DNA of 64,000 bases from Rhizomys pruinosus (GCA_009823505.1 VZQC01010551.1:2244668-2308667), one strand, 5' to 3'; shown: positions 10,472 through 21,437, numbered from the stretch's first letter. Notes: generated by a model from the letters alone, not told the origin. A program made the numbers and translations.

Positions 10472-10720
10472 TTTTAATTTTATTTATTTTTTTTATGCTT
10501 TTTTATGCGAATGAATGTACTGTCTGCATGTAGGTTTGTGCACCCATGTCGTGCAATCCCTCGGAGGTCAGAAGAGGGTGTCGGTTTCCCCTGGAACTGG
10601 AGTTCTCCTGGAATTGGAGTTACAGACGTTTCTCAACCGCCATGTGGGTGCTGGGGATCAAACCCGGGTCCTCTGCAAGAGCAGTCGGTGCTCTTAACCG
10701 CTAGGCCATCTCTCCAGCCC
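10472..10720 (-). mobile_element. B2 SINE, long variant
   Basis: Flanked by aagagcttttacttt (about 10455-10470 and 10723-10738), a target-site duplication. The core has the duplicated form. Confidence 0.93.
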
Positions 10721-10799
10721 CCAAGAGCTTTTACTTTCTTTAGACAAAAGTCCTTCATTTTTCTGTGTCTGTGTTAGGTCAGGTGATAGAAGAATTGTA

Positions 10800-11225
10800 A
10801 TCATTTCCTACTCACTTGGGGTGCTATAACAAACTGCCATAGACCGGGTAACTTAGAGTACAGAAAGCTATTTTTTCACAGTTGTGGAAGCTGGAAACCT
10901 GAGATCACTCTCTCGACCATGGTCTGGTTCTGGAAGATCCATTTGTCCTGTGTGTGGATGTCTGCCTTCTCACTGTGTTCATGCGACCTTTCTTAGGTGC
11001 TCGCTGTTTGGGCGTGGAGCAGGAGAGATAGATACAGATTTTCCTTCTTCTTATAAGGTCACCAGTCTTATTGGATAGGATCCTACACCCTTGTGACTTT
11101 ATTTAATCTGACCTTCTAAAAACCGGTTTCCAGATGCAATCACATTGAACATTGTGCCTCACAGAGATGTGAGTCTAGGTGATAGGGTTCCAGTATGTGG
11201 TGAGAGAAAAATGCTACTCATGTCA
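10800..11225 (+). mobile_element. Ancient MaLR-like LTR (MLT1/MST type)
   Basis: ggtgctataacaaactgcca followed by ttcacagttgtggaagctgg, ttcttataaggtcaccagtc and cagatgcaatcacattgaac resemble the mammalian-wide LTRs of the MaLR group. Such elements predate the rodent radiation, so an orthologous copy in other mammals is expected. The exact subfamily is not resolved. Confidence 0.5.
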
Positions 11226-11349
11226 TAAATTGTTTTCATCCCAATATTCTACTTTACCCCTTTTCTCTCTGGGATACATTTGAGCCTAGAATCACTTTGA
11301 TTCAAATTTTACTAGAGAACATAACACGTTTGTTTCCTTAGGAGCATGT

Positions 11350-11385
11350 GTGGTACAGCTTAGTGGTAGAGTGCTTGCCTGTTAT
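11350..11385 (+). mobile_element. ID/B4-like SINE head fragment
   Basis: acagcttagtggtagagtgcttgcct resembles the tRNA-Ala-derived ID head. The body is missing. Confidence 0.45.
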
Positions 11386-12115
11386 TTCTTTTGTGATGCT
11401 ATTTTAGCATCAGCTTTCTATCTTTGTACTGTATTTCAGCTTACAGTATCCTCTAGGTTCATCAAAGGTGGACTTTGTTTCTGTCTTTTGCTTCCTGTTG
11501 TCTGGGTTTATTTTTTAAGAGACAACACTGGCTTTCAGCCTTATTTTGATTTTTGTTCATGTGACATTGGTCAACTCACTTCTTTTTGTGTCCATACATG
11601 TATATGTCATAATCTTTTAAAAGTCTGTGTACAAGTATATATGTTGAACACATGCCCCATGTCCCCTGCCCTTCCTTTTCTTGACCCACCCTCTTTGCAT
11701 TTAGTCCTCTTCTTTTACTTTTCTTTCTTCTTTCATGTTATATGTACATTCATGATTTTATGTATGTAAAAGCTTGGAAACACAAATATATGCTATTATC
11801 CTTTCTGAGACTGGCTTAATTCACTTGGTGTGATTATCTCCAGTTATATCATTTTCCTACAGATGACCTTTGTTCTTTTATGACATGTTATGCAGGGATG
11901 TTATATTTTTCACAGGGTGGTTGCTGGAAAGATATGAACCTGGCATCATAGGGGATATTAATTTCCAACCTTTCTTTACCTAATACAATGAAGACTTTTA
12001 GCTTCACTGAATGCATGTAGAGCTGTAACTTATCTGACATTTCCAGGGTTTCCTGGTTTCTGGGAATATCTGGTTTGTATTTGTATAAAATGTTACTATA
12101 TACTAGCTTTGAAAT
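11386..12115 (-). other. Unassigned sequence with possible L1 3'-UTR remnant
   Basis: ctgagactggcttaattcac and gtgattatctccagttatat (about 11806-11850) resemble reverse-complement L1 3'-UTR phrases. A 139-codon open frame (11350-11769) starts in the ID-like fragment and shows no protein family signal, so it is not annotated as a gene. Confidence 0.4.
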
Positions 12116-12121
12116 TTTTTT

Positions 12122-12310
12122 TTACATATACTATTATTTATTTGCGTGTGTGTGTGTGTGTGTGTCTATGTCTGGGCATATGTGTGCCACAATATTTGTG
12201 TGGCTGTTAGAGGAAAACTTTCCTGAAGGAGCCTGTAGGTCCTGGGGATTGAACTTTGGTCATCAGGCTTGGGGCAAGTTCTTTTACCTGCTGAGCCAAC
12301 TTGCCAACCC
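12122..12310 (-). mobile_element. B3-type SINE with (GT)n
   Basis: A (GT)n stretch at about 12145-12164 lies where the B3 CA-rich tail would be. It is followed by cctggggattgaactttggt and a degenerate head ending gagccaacttgccaaccc. Confidence 0.65.
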
Positions 12311-12334
12311 TTTATTACCTTTTTTCCCCCAATT

Positions 12335-12505
12335 AAAAATTTTATGGATATGAGTGTTTACCTGCACCTTCTGTGTGCAGTGCCCTGTGGAGGTCAGAAG
12401 AGGGCATTGGAGCCCTTGGAATTGTAGTTACTGATGGTTGTAGGCTGCCATGTGGGTGCTGGGAAGAGCAGCCAGTGCTGGTAACTGCTGAACTGCTCCC
12501 ATCCC
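12335..12505 (-). mobile_element. B2-type SINE, diverged
   Basis: gtggaggtcagaagagggca, ggctgccatgtgggtgctgg and a degraded head (gaactgctcccatccc). Confidence 0.7.
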
Positions 12506-12604
12506 TAGTTTTAGTTTTCTGATGAACCTCAGATCCTCTGTAATCTCAATAGAAACGGTATTACCAACAATGTATAGTTCTTTTTTCTCTAGATCTTTTT
12601 TCTC

Positions 12605-13043
12605 TAGATCCTCTTCACTTGTCCCTTCCCTCCCCTCCCCCTCCCCCACTCCTCCCTCCTCCTCCTCCTCCTCGTCCTCCTAGATCCTCTTCACTTGTCC
12701 CTTCCCTCCCCTCCCCCTCCCCCACTCCTCCTTCCCCTCCCCTCCTCCTCCTCTTCCTTTTCTTCTCCTCTCCTCTCTTCCCCTCCTCTCCCTTCTCTTC
12801 TTCCATTCCTCTCCTCTTCCTCTCCCCTCCTTTCCCCTCCCCTCCCCTCTCTCCTCCCCTCCTCTCTTCTCCCTTCCTCTTCCCTTCCCTCTTTCCCTCT
12901 CCTTTTCATCTCCTCCCCTCTTTTCCCCTCCCCTCCTCTCCTCTTCCTCTTCCCCTCCCCTCCCTTGCCCCTCCCCTCCCCTCCCCCTCTCCCCTCTTGC
13001 CCTCCCTCCCCTCCCCTCTCCTCCCCTCTTTCCCCTCCCTCTC
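12605..13043. repeat. Pyrimidine-rich CCCCT/CT simple repeat
   Basis: Almost pure C and T on the + strand. Two copies of a unit beginning agatcctcttcacttgtccc start about 76 bases apart (near 12606 and 12682), so the tract also grew by segment duplication. Long open frames here on both strands are composition artefacts. It abuts the provirus LTR. Confidence 0.9.
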
Positions 13044-13319
13044 CTTCGGGTCGCCGCAGGAGATTTGTGGTGGGGCCCACTTAATCCTAGGACGACCCAT
13101 GTGGAAAGCCCGTGCAGGAAAGCACTCCACGTGGACGAATGTTGAGGTTCAAATGCAGAGAGAGATTTTATTCCAACATGTCTGCTTAAATATCCATCAT
13201 GACTGAATCCTCAGGGCCGAATTCTAAATCTTTTCGTCACTACACTCCACCCCATGGGTGTGGCCAAGGAGGTACCATTGGCTTAGGAATGCTACCCATC
13301 TTAAATAAGTTTTTCTACA
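13044..13319 (-). repeat. ERVK-type provirus 3' LTR
   Basis: Direct repeat of 19299-19573, with roughly seven substitutions and a small indel by eye. The left boundary is blurred by the CT tract; the right boundary is ...ttctaca. On the minus strand it carries a CCAAT box, a TATA-like atatttaag and AATAAA, like its partner. The facing internal sequence (about 13320-13335) is pyrimidine-rich on the + strand, as expected for a polypurine tract read on the minus strand. Confidence 0.88.
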
Positions 13320-13884
13320 TCTCACCCTTTTAATTTTATTTTTTAAATTTTTCTGAGAGGCAGGGGAACCCATGGATGAGGCTAACAACCCAAAGGAACC
13401 TGAGTTTTGAATAGCCAGCTGCTCAAGCCTGTTTTGAGTGCTAGGCAGTGGGGGACAGGTCAGACCTGAAACTTTATTTTCACACTAAGACCGATTAATA
13501 TCCAAAAATTCCAACCATGAAGTAAGCTGATTGTCAAGCATAGGCAATGAATGTAAGTAACAGTCATGTAAAACCAATTAGCAAGTATCTATGTCCATAT
13601 TTTGAAAAACCCAAGGTTCCCATAGTCCAGTTGGAGAAGATTGTATGCATAAGCGTGTTGATCAAATAAGAGTCCAGTCTATATTGCTGTAGTCTCATGA
13701 TTCACCCCAATCTCTCCGCAGCCCTTACATTCTACCATGCCTCCTCTTCTGCAAGTTGTTCCCTAGGCTTTGGGAAAGGGGCACAAGTGGGTGAGAAGCA
13801 AAGCAGTCTGTTTTCTCTGGAGATGTCATTTTGCACTGTTCAGGTTGTTTCCCTTCATGGGTTGACAGCTTATCCAGGGTATCT

Positions 13885-14137
13885 TTTTTTTTTTAATTTT
13901 ATTTTTATTTATTTATTTTTATGGGTATGAATGTATTGTCTGCATGCAGGTCTGCGCACTCGTGTCGTGCGATGCCACGAAGGTCAGAAGAGGGTCTCGG
14001 ATTCCCCTGGAACTGGAGTTCTCCTGGAACTGGAGTCACAGACGGTTCTCAGACGCCATGTGGGTGCTGGGGATCGAACCCGGCTCCTCTGCAAGAGCTG
14101 TCGGCGCTCTTAACCACTAGGCCATCCCTCCAGCCCC
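13885..14137 (-). mobile_element. B2 SINE inside the provirus
   Basis: Complete long-variant B2. The flanks share cagggtatcttttt (about 13874 and 14137), so it inserted after the provirus. Confidence 0.92.
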
Positions 14138-14413
14138 CAGGGTATCTTTTTAATCCTACCTACAAAACACAAGCAATTAGATGTACAGGCATTTAAACAG
14201 GCATTTAAACAGTACTATTATGGCAAGCTAAGCTGTGAGCATAGACACAGATGTTTGGATGGTATACTAATCCACAAACTGGTTTCTCTATAAAGGGTGA
14301 CAAGTTCTTACTGTGGCTTATAACATCTCCTAACCACTAGAGGGGGTAAGCTTGTGGCATAGCCATGAATTATTCCTCCAAGGAGAGAGCTAATAGCCAA
14401 TTAGATTTGGGAT

Positions 14414-14447
14414 ATATGTGTATGTGTGTGTGTGTGTGTGTGTGTGT

Positions 14448-14478
<31 letters not shown>
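14414..14478. repeat. Back-to-back (TG)n(CA)n repeat
   Basis: About 15 TG units run directly into about 14 CA units with a tgtgtacacaca centre. This makes a near-perfect self-complementary hairpin. Confidence 0.9.
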
Positions 14479-14480
<2 letters not shown>

Positions 14481-15009
14481 CATGGCTGCCACTGTTGCAT
14501 AGTATCTTCAGGCAGTTGAGCTGTTGCTGATACTGACGGAGGAGTCTTGCTTGACTCAAGGAGACCAGTACTTTGCTTTATTGCTGTAGTGGGCTTTGGT
14601 AGTGCTTTCTGGCATTTCAGAGGCCAACTGTACATTAGCAAGCGACGTCTCAAAACATTTTTCCATGCTTACACCAGGTCTTCGACAACAGGGACTTACT
14701 GCCTTTCTCCTTGCAAATATCCTATTTTTATAGGCAAAAGCCTTTATAATTTTGGGGACTTGGATCCCCTAGCCAACATCTACTTGGCAGAATAATCCAT
14801 TGCTGATATCAGAGCTCTCCTGTATTAATATATTTTGCTTAATTACACAGCTTATAAAGACTTTACTATTATATTTGACTCTAAATAGAGAATTATCCTT
14901 TCACAGTTCCTATGTCTATCAGTCAATTAAAGAAGATAGTTATACCTGTTTTATAACAAATCACCACTATAACAGTTGGCTCTTATTTACAGTTAGGGAA
15001 TGACTTCAT

Positions 15010-16660
15010 TACCATCATGTTTTTCTTTTTCCTATAAAAGGGAAGAGGTAGGAAGGTTTCTCAGCATCTGGAAGGTAAACTTCATTAGGGCACATTATAA
15101 ACAGTTAACTCAAATAGAATTCAGAGATATGCTCAGTGTCTGACTCAGGCAGTCTTAGGTTCCTTTTTCTTTAATGTTCAGGTGGGTCAGCCTCTCTGCT
15201 GACATTTCCCAGTCCATCCTGCACAGCCTAAGGTTGTACATTTTCAGGCATTTAGATTGGTGTTTTTACCTGTGGGAACATACAAATCTCTTCCCATTGT
15301 TAGTTTCAAGACCTCAAAATTGAAAATTTATCAAAAGGTTTGGAATATAGAAGGAATATTATACCACCTCCCTCTTTTTTTTTTTTAATTTTTATGTTTT
15401 GACCTATAGATGCCTAAGTTGTATTACACATACCCATAAACAGGAACCAAGGTGTAAGTTTTCATCAAATTCACCGAAATTGTTTTTCATTGACTGTATA
15501 CTACTTATTTGGGCAGTGAACTTAAACTAAATTTTTTTTAATTATCCTACAAGTAAAGGAAAAATATTACAAGATGATACTGTATAACACAGAAAAGTAT
15601 AGAGACCATTTGTGTACCTTAACTCCAAAGTTATTGTTGGAAATTCAATACAAATTACAAATAAAACAATTAACATTTTATATTCCCAATTAGTTCAAAT
15701 GTATTACCATTTTAAACTGCAAACCTTACAAAGTGGATTTTAATAACTATCTTCTTCCAAGTTCTTGGCCTCCTCCAGGCCTGGCATGAAAACCTGCTTT
15801 AAAGATTTTTCAATATCTAGCTCTTAATAAAATTTTCTTTTATAGTTCTTATGCCCATTAGTTAATTAAAGACTGGCTAGATATGCCCCATGAGATGTTG
15901 TTACCATCATAACCATCTCGATTTTTTTTTTTTTTTTGTGGGAGCTTCTAGGAAGCTTCCTTTGTCACAAACAGGTGCATTGCAGTCCTGCTAAGGGGAG
16001 AGGGACACACAGTGCCCACTTTGTAGAGGTCAGTCGGTCACTTCTGTGACCCGACCTGAGAGGTAACTTCCTACTCGGGTCCTTAGCCTGGGACAATGAG
16101 ACACGTTTCCCACTCTTGGCCGTGACTTTCCATCTGCCCCATTCCAGGACAGGAATTTCACACCAGCTTCACAGGTTGGTGGTCCGCAAAGGGAGCCTTT
16201 TTCCAAACCAACTGGTCACCCAAATGAACAGGCCTCAACACCAGCTACCCACTGGTCATCCGAACGAAATGCAGGCTTAGCCTGTATGTGTGCAAAAAAT
16301 TTAAAAAAGTGGTGGCCGTGAATTCCTCAATGATGTTAATTGGAATTCAAATTTTTTTTATTTTTTAAATTTTTATACCTTTTATTTTTTATTCCTAAAT
16401 ACCCCAAAACTTATTAACACTTTAATACAATGAAAACCTGGTTGTATCTTTTAGATGTTGAAAGAGCGTAACCAGTAGGTGGCAGTGTAGATCCATTATT
16501 TTAAATTTTTAAATTTTTAATTATTTTAAATTTTAAATTTAGGTTAACCTATAACCTTTTTGAAATTGAATTATGTTTTGGCTGTTTAATATAAATTTGT
16601 GTCTTGAGAAGGAAGGGCCACGTTCCAACTCAGAGGCACTGTTTTTGCTGGTATCATGGC
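15010..16660 (-). other. Provirus internal sequence, no recognised domain
   Basis: No SINE. The GC-balanced block at about 15935-16320 stands out from its AT-rich surroundings and may be a leader or residual gene segment. Stops interrupt all frames and I could not assign it. Confidence 0.45.
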
Positions 16661-16681
16661 TGTTAACATTAAAATATACTT

Positions 16682-16748
16682 AGAACACAAGTACACACCC
16701 ATACACATGTGTGCGCACATACATACATACACACATACATACATAAGA
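16682..16748. repeat. CA/ATAC-rich simple repeat
   Basis: acacacccatacacatgtgt then repeated acatacat units. It abuts a truncated B2. Confidence 0.7.
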
Positions 16749-16794
16749 AAGATTTGTTAGGTTGACCTGTAAGAGAAGAAAGCCATATTGTTTG

Positions 16795-16955
16795 ATGTCC
16801 ACATGGCAGCCGAGAACCATCTGAAACTCCAGTTCCAGGGGAATTCCACACCCTCTTCTGACCTCCGCAGCATTGCATGACACGGGTGCACACACTTGCA
16901 TGCAGATAGTACATTCATACACATACAGAAATAAATAAAATTAATAAAAAAAAGA
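16795..16955 (+). mobile_element. B2 SINE, 5'-truncated
   Basis: It starts within the core at tgtccacatggcagccgag and runs to an A-rich tail. The tRNA-like head is absent, so it has no internal promoter. Confidence 0.88.
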
Positions 16956-17274
16956 AAAACATGAAACTTTTATAATTTGTTATAGGGTTATTTACATAAT
17001 TAGAATAAATGTCCTAGTAATGCATGAAACAGCTGAGATCCATATGCCACCTCTTAGGCCCATTTCCAACCATTTGCCTTTAATGAACTATCTCTAAAGT
17101 TTACTCCTATACTTTCCCTATCCTGTCCCTTCTGGTTAACTGTGCCTAAACTGTCCCTCTGCTAAGCCTAACTGTCCCTATACTATTTACAAATCTAAAG
17201 ATTGAGGATTTCCAAAAGTAGACAGGCCAAAGTTGTTTGTAGTCTTGGAACGATCCATCTTGTCTTATTATTAA

Positions 17275-17560
17275 GGACTTTGGAAGAATAATACTTATCC
17301 ATAAAAACAACAATCAACAATTATTAATTATTAATAATTATTAACCATTATTAGTCACAACAATTAACAATTATTATGAATAACAATTGTCAATAATAAT
17401 AGCCAACAACAATGAACAGTTTACCATTAGACTGAATTTCTATCAATTGTTATTAATAATTATATCTATAACTATAACTAAATACTACTAATAATTAACA
17501 ATAATCTATCATTAAACTGAATAATATGCATACTATAAACACAATTAAAAATTGTTAACG
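17275..17560. repeat. TAA/TTA-rich low-complexity block in the provirus
   Basis: Dominated by aataattattaa and aacaattaac-type words. Its irregular periodicity fits slow simple-repeat growth inside the internal region. Confidence 0.7.
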
Positions 17561-18087
17561 CTAAGGGGTATAAAACAAACATTTTCTATGAATTGAATCT
17601 ATTTTTGTTTATAGTCAGCTAAATAGATTTAAACCTGTAGGATTATAATGAATTAAAAGCAGGAACTCACATTCACTCACACATATACACAGCTCGAAGG
17701 TGGGCTTAAAGAAACATAAAGCAGTTTTATTCAAAATTTCTCATTTAAATTGAACCAAAATATCAATTTACATTGTTAAAGAGACTTTTACCAATGTTCC
17801 TTAAAAAAGACAATTTATCAGAGCAAGTTTGTTTTGTTAGAACTTCAAGGCCTGTAAATTTTCCTAGAAATCCATCTATCTTGTTTCCAGAATGCTGAAA
17901 TCAAAAGAATGTTACCTAAAATCAAAATTTAAAGGTGTGATTTAGATGCCATGTGCTCAGTCCGGCAGCTGGTATGCATACACAGCAGGCAGACTGATGG
18001 CGCCAGGCCAGAGCTCAGACCACGTGTGATCAAGAATTCTGTGAGAAGAGATTTTTAAGGTGAAACACATTTAAAAAGAGCAAGATA

Positions 18088-18320
18088 GGGGCTGGAGAGA
18101 TGGCCTAGCGGTTAAGAGCACCGACTGCTCTTGCAGAGGACCCGGGTTCAGTCCCCAGCACCCACATGGCGGCTAAGAACCATCTATAACTCCAATTCCA
18201 GGAGAACTCCAGTTCCAGGGGAATCCGAGACCCTCTTCTGACACAGGCGCACAAACCTACAGGCAGACAGTACATTCATACACATACAAAAATAAAAAAA
18301 TAAAAAAATTGTTTAAAAAA
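18088..18320 (+). mobile_element. B2 SINE, long variant
   Basis: The flanks share aaaaagagcaagata (before 18088 and from about 18319). The core has the duplicated ctccaattccagg form. Confidence 0.93.
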
Positions 18321-18687
18321 AAAAGAGCAAGATAAAATTAAATCAACCAATTAATTTTAACTGTGCACATACATTTACTCAAAGGATATCTAGGGTACCT
18401 GGGGGTTAAGTAAAAATATTACACTTTAAGTTAAACATGCTGAGATGGATTTGAATTACTGTTAGCTAAATCCCAACCTTGGATCTACAAATAGCCAGCA
18501 GGTTTTAGGTAAGAAGAGTTAGATTTAGAGAAGACAAGAGAGCAACACACTTTTGTCCAAAAACAGATTTCGTATACAACATTTAAGAGAAAAATAGCCA
18601 AGGCTTGAAATTATCTGGAAGAGGCTGCTCTTGGAGGAGGGCGGTTCTGTGAAAGGCCTTAATTTGCAACAGAAAGAAGTGGGCTCT

Positions 18688-18836
18688 GGGCTGGGCGTGG
18701 TGGCGCACGCCTTTAATGCCTTTAATCCTAGCACTTGGAAGGCAGAGGCAGGTGGATCTTTGTGAGTACAAGGCCAGCCTGGTTTACAGAGTGAGTTCCA
18801 GGCCAGCTGAGAAGAGCTACGAGGAGAAAATTTACA
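18688..18836 (+). mobile_element. B1 SINE, truncated 3' part
   Basis: Begins gctgggcgtggtggcgcacg, with the word gcctttaat duplicated (18709-18726). It breaks off after ccaggccagctgagaagagc, lacking the gagaccctgtctc end. Confidence 0.85.
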
Positions 18837-19278
18837 TATGAACAAGTTAAGATTGGAACCGAACTTGAGGAGCTGGTTCCTCACAGCAGGAGTCTTTCTT
18901 TGGGGGGTGGAATTTAAAACCAGAAAGATTTTCAGACCTCTAGAATTATGAAAAATTGTTTTTAAGGCCAAGCATAACTGCTAAGCCTTAATATTAAATT
19001 CAGCCTTGAGGTCACTGGCTTTTATAGCGTATAGGAGTGACCTTGCCAGGAGGCACATGCCTGGAAGGCATTGGGTGCTCCCTCTGAACCAAATCAGAGC
19101 CAGGCTGCTCTCCTCCATGTGTACAAAGCCACATGCTCTCAGACCACTGTTCCATCCACCGAAACCAGCAGGAAAGACGGCTCCACCACAACAGATAGAT
19201 ATCAGGAAAAAGAGGAAAAAGAGAAGAAAAGGGCAAGATTTAGGGGTATGCATACCTAAGTTGTCAAGGTTTCCTTCT

Positions 19279-19296
19279 GCCCCACATTGGGTGCCA
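19279..19296 (-). promoter_or_regulatory. Primer-binding site, tRNA-Lys(CUU)-like
   Basis: The minus-strand 18-mer complements the 3' end of tRNA-Lys(CUU), including the CCA (TGG start). The two mismatches are both at CpG positions. It lies two bases inside the right LTR boundary, the position expected for reverse-transcription priming. Confidence 0.8.
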
Positions 19297-19298
19297 GT

Positions 19299-19573
19299 TG
19301 TGGGATCACCGCAGAGATTTGTGGCGGGGCCCACTTAATCCTAGGACGACCCATGTGGAAAGCCCGTGCAGGAAAGCACTCCACGTGGACGAATGTTGAG
19401 GTTCAAATGCAGAGAGAGATTTTATTCCAACATGTCTACTTAAATATCCATCATGACTGAATCCTCAGGGCCGAATGCTAAATCTTTTCGTCACTCCACT
19501 CCACCCCATGGGTGTGGCCAAGGAGGTACCATTGGCTTAGGAATGCTACCCATCTTAAATAAGTTTTCCCACA
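19299..19573 (-). repeat. ERVK-type provirus 5' LTR (about 275 bp)
   Basis: On the minus strand it runs TGTGGGAAAACTT ... GATCCCACA. It has CCAAT (gccaatgg), a TATA-like atatttaag and an AATAAA (TTTATT on +, 19421-19426) a short distance downstream, so U3 is fairly long and R short. A neighbouring CT tract follows at 19574. Confidence 0.9.
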
Positions 19574-19802
19574 CTCCCCTCCTTTCTCCTCCTTTCCCCT
19601 CCCCTCCCCTCCCCTCCTTTCCTCTCCCCTCCCCTCCCCTCTTTCCCTCTTCTCCTCTCCCCTCCCCTCCTTTCCTCTCCCCTCCCCTCCTTTCTTCTCC
19701 CCTCCCCTTTCTCTCCTCTCCTCTCCCCTCCCCTCCCCTCCCTTCCCCTCCCCCCTCCTCTCCCTCCTTTCCCTTCCTTTCCCCTCCCCTCCCCTCCCTT
19801 CT
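19574..19802. repeat. CCCCT-rich simple repeat
   Basis: Continuation of the pyrimidine tract seen left of the provirus. It runs directly into the assembly gap, which it probably caused. Confidence 0.9.
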
Positions 19803-20603
19803 NNNNNNNNNNNNNNNNNNNNNNNNNNNNNNNNNNNNNNNNNNNNNNNNNNNNNNNNNNNNNNNNNNNNNNNNNNNNNNNNNNNNNNNNNNNNNNNNNN
19901 NNNNNNNNNNNNNNNNNNNNNNNNNNNNNNNNNNNNNNNNNNNNNNNNNNNNNNNNNNNNNNNNNNNNNNNNNNNNNNNNNNNNNNNNNNNNNNNNNNNN
20001 NNNNNNNNNNNNNNNNNNNNNNNNNNNNNNNNNNNNNNNNNNNNNNNNNNNNNNNNNNNNNNNNNNNNNNNNNNNNNNNNNNNNNNNNNNNNNNNNNNNN
20101 NNNNNNNNNNNNNNNNNNNNNNNNNNNNNNNNNNNNNNNNNNNNNNNNNNNNNNNNNNNNNNNNNNNNNNNNNNNNNNNNNNNNNNNNNNNNNNNNNNNN
20201 NNNNNNNNNNNNNNNNNNNNNNNNNNNNNNNNNNNNNNNNNNNNNNNNNNNNNNNNNNNNNNNNNNNNNNNNNNNNNNNNNNNNNNNNNNNNNNNNNNNN
20301 NNNNNNNNNNNNNNNNNNNNNNNNNNNNNNNNNNNNNNNNNNNNNNNNNNNNNNNNNNNNNNNNNNNNNNNNNNNNNNNNNNNNNNNNNNNNNNNNNNNN
20401 NNNNNNNNNNNNNNNNNNNNNNNNNNNNNNNNNNNNNNNNNNNNNNNNNNNNNNNNNNNNNNNNNNNNNNNNNNNNNNNNNNNNNNNNNNNNNNNNNNNN
20501 NNNNNNNNNNNNNNNNNNNNNNNNNNNNNNNNNNNNNNNNNNNNNNNNNNNNNNNNNNNNNNNNNNNNNNNNNNNNNNNNNNNNNNNNNNNNNNNNNNNN
20601 NNN
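19803..20603. other. Assembly gap (801 N)
   Basis: No sequence. It begins inside the CT tract and ends inside a B1. An open frame that appears to span it is meaningless. Confidence 0.99.
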
Positions 20604-20690
20604 CCAGCCTGGTCTACAGAGTGAGTTCCAGGACAGCCAGAGCTACAGGGAGACCCTGTCTCAAAAAGACCAAAAAAAAAAAAAAAGTTA
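20604..20690 (+). mobile_element. B1 SINE, 3' part after the gap
   Basis: Starts at ccagcctggtctacagagtg and ends in a gaccaaaaaaaa tail. The 5' part is in the gap. Confidence 0.88.
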
Positions 20691-20827
20691 TAGATACCTA
20701 ATTTGAAGCTGCTTCCACTAGCTTCTCATGTGGAGTAATATTCTATAAAGTAGTTGTTTTGCTATTGTTTTCTTGCTAGATTGCTGGTGAAATTTGTATT
20801 TTTTTTTTTTTTTAAATCTTAATTTGC

Positions 20828-20985
20828 CCAGCGTGGTGGGGCATGCCTCTAATCCTAGCACTCAGAAGGCAGAGGCAGGCGGATCTTTGTGAGTTCAGGG
20901 CCAGCCTGGTCTACAGAGTGAGTTCCAGGACAGCTGGGGCTATAGGGAGACCCTGTCTCAAAAAGACAAAAAAAAAAATCTTAAT
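20828..20985 (+). mobile_element. B1 SINE
   Basis: Full length. The flanks share aatcttaattt (about 20816 and 20978), a target-site duplication. Confidence 0.92.
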
Positions 20986-20989
20986 TTTA

Positions 20990-21178
20990 TTTTTAATTAT
21001 GTGTCTTTATATGTGCCTGTGTGTGAGTCTGTGCATGTGTGAGCACACAGAGGAGGGTCCATAGTCTAGAAAAGGGTATCAGCTGTGAGCCACCCAACAT
21101 GAGTGCTGGGAACTGAACTTAGGCCCTCTGCAAGAGCAGCATATTCTCATAACCTCTGAGCCATCTCTCCAGTTCCTG
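20990..21178 (-). mobile_element. B3/B2-related SINE
   Basis: GTG-rich tail region, gcacacagaggagggtccat, agtgctgggaactgaactta and the head gagccatctctccagttcc. Confidence 0.75.
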
Positions 21179-21224
21179 AATTTTGTTTTTTTGTTTGTTT
21201 TCCTTTTAATAAATAATGCATGAA

Positions 21225-21437
21225 ATACTTTTTGTATGTGTATGAATGTACTGTCTGCATGCAGGTTTGTGCAGCCATGTCGTGCAATGCCGCGGAGGTC
21301 AGAAGAGGGTGTTGGATTCCCCTGGAACTGGAGTTACAGATGGTTCTTAGCCGCCATGTGGGTGCTGGGAATCAAACCCGGGTTCTCTGCAAGAGCAGTC
21401 GGTGCTCTTAACCGCTAGGCCATCTCTCCAGCCCCAG
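21225..21437 (-). mobile_element. B2 SINE, short variant
   Basis: Complete. The flanks share agttcctgaatttt (21171-21184 and 21437-21450). It has a single-copy core, unlike the long variants. Confidence 0.93.

Larger units (their letters stand above)
13320..19298 (-). mobile_element. Internal region of a non-coding class II (ERVK-like) provirus
   Basis: About 6 kb between matching LTRs. Next to the right LTR is a primer-binding site (19279-19296) reading tggcacccaatgtggggc on the minus strand. It matches the 3' end of tRNA-Lys(CUU) except for two CpG-decay changes. I see no gag, pol or env reading frames on either strand, so this is a non-autonomous or decayed element that would need proteins from a relative. 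B2 copies (13885-14137, 16795-16955, 18088-18320) and a B1 (18688-18836) have inserted. Part of the region (about 13570-15000) recurs at 25966-26565 and 58790-59900. Confidence 0.8.

Noticed and set aside
10505..10777. Recurring peptide frames such as MYCLHVGLCTRVVQC and GFPWNWSSPGIG
   Set aside because: They are the antisense B2 SINE read in two frames and recur at every B2 copy; not genes.
11350..11769. 139-codon + frame
   Set aside because: Starts in an ID-like SINE fragment and continues into AT-rich sequence with no protein family signal.
12619..13206. Long Pro/Ser-Leu-rich and Gly/Glu-rich frames on both strands
   Set aside because: Translation of the CCCCT simple repeat; stop codons are rare there by composition alone.
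18525..18971. 148-codon minus-strand frame in the provirus
   Set aside because: Most of it is an antisense B1; it does not resemble a retroviral protein.
19453..20706. 417-codon open frame
   Set aside because: It runs through the CT simple repeat and 801 Ns into a B1; it has no real coding content.
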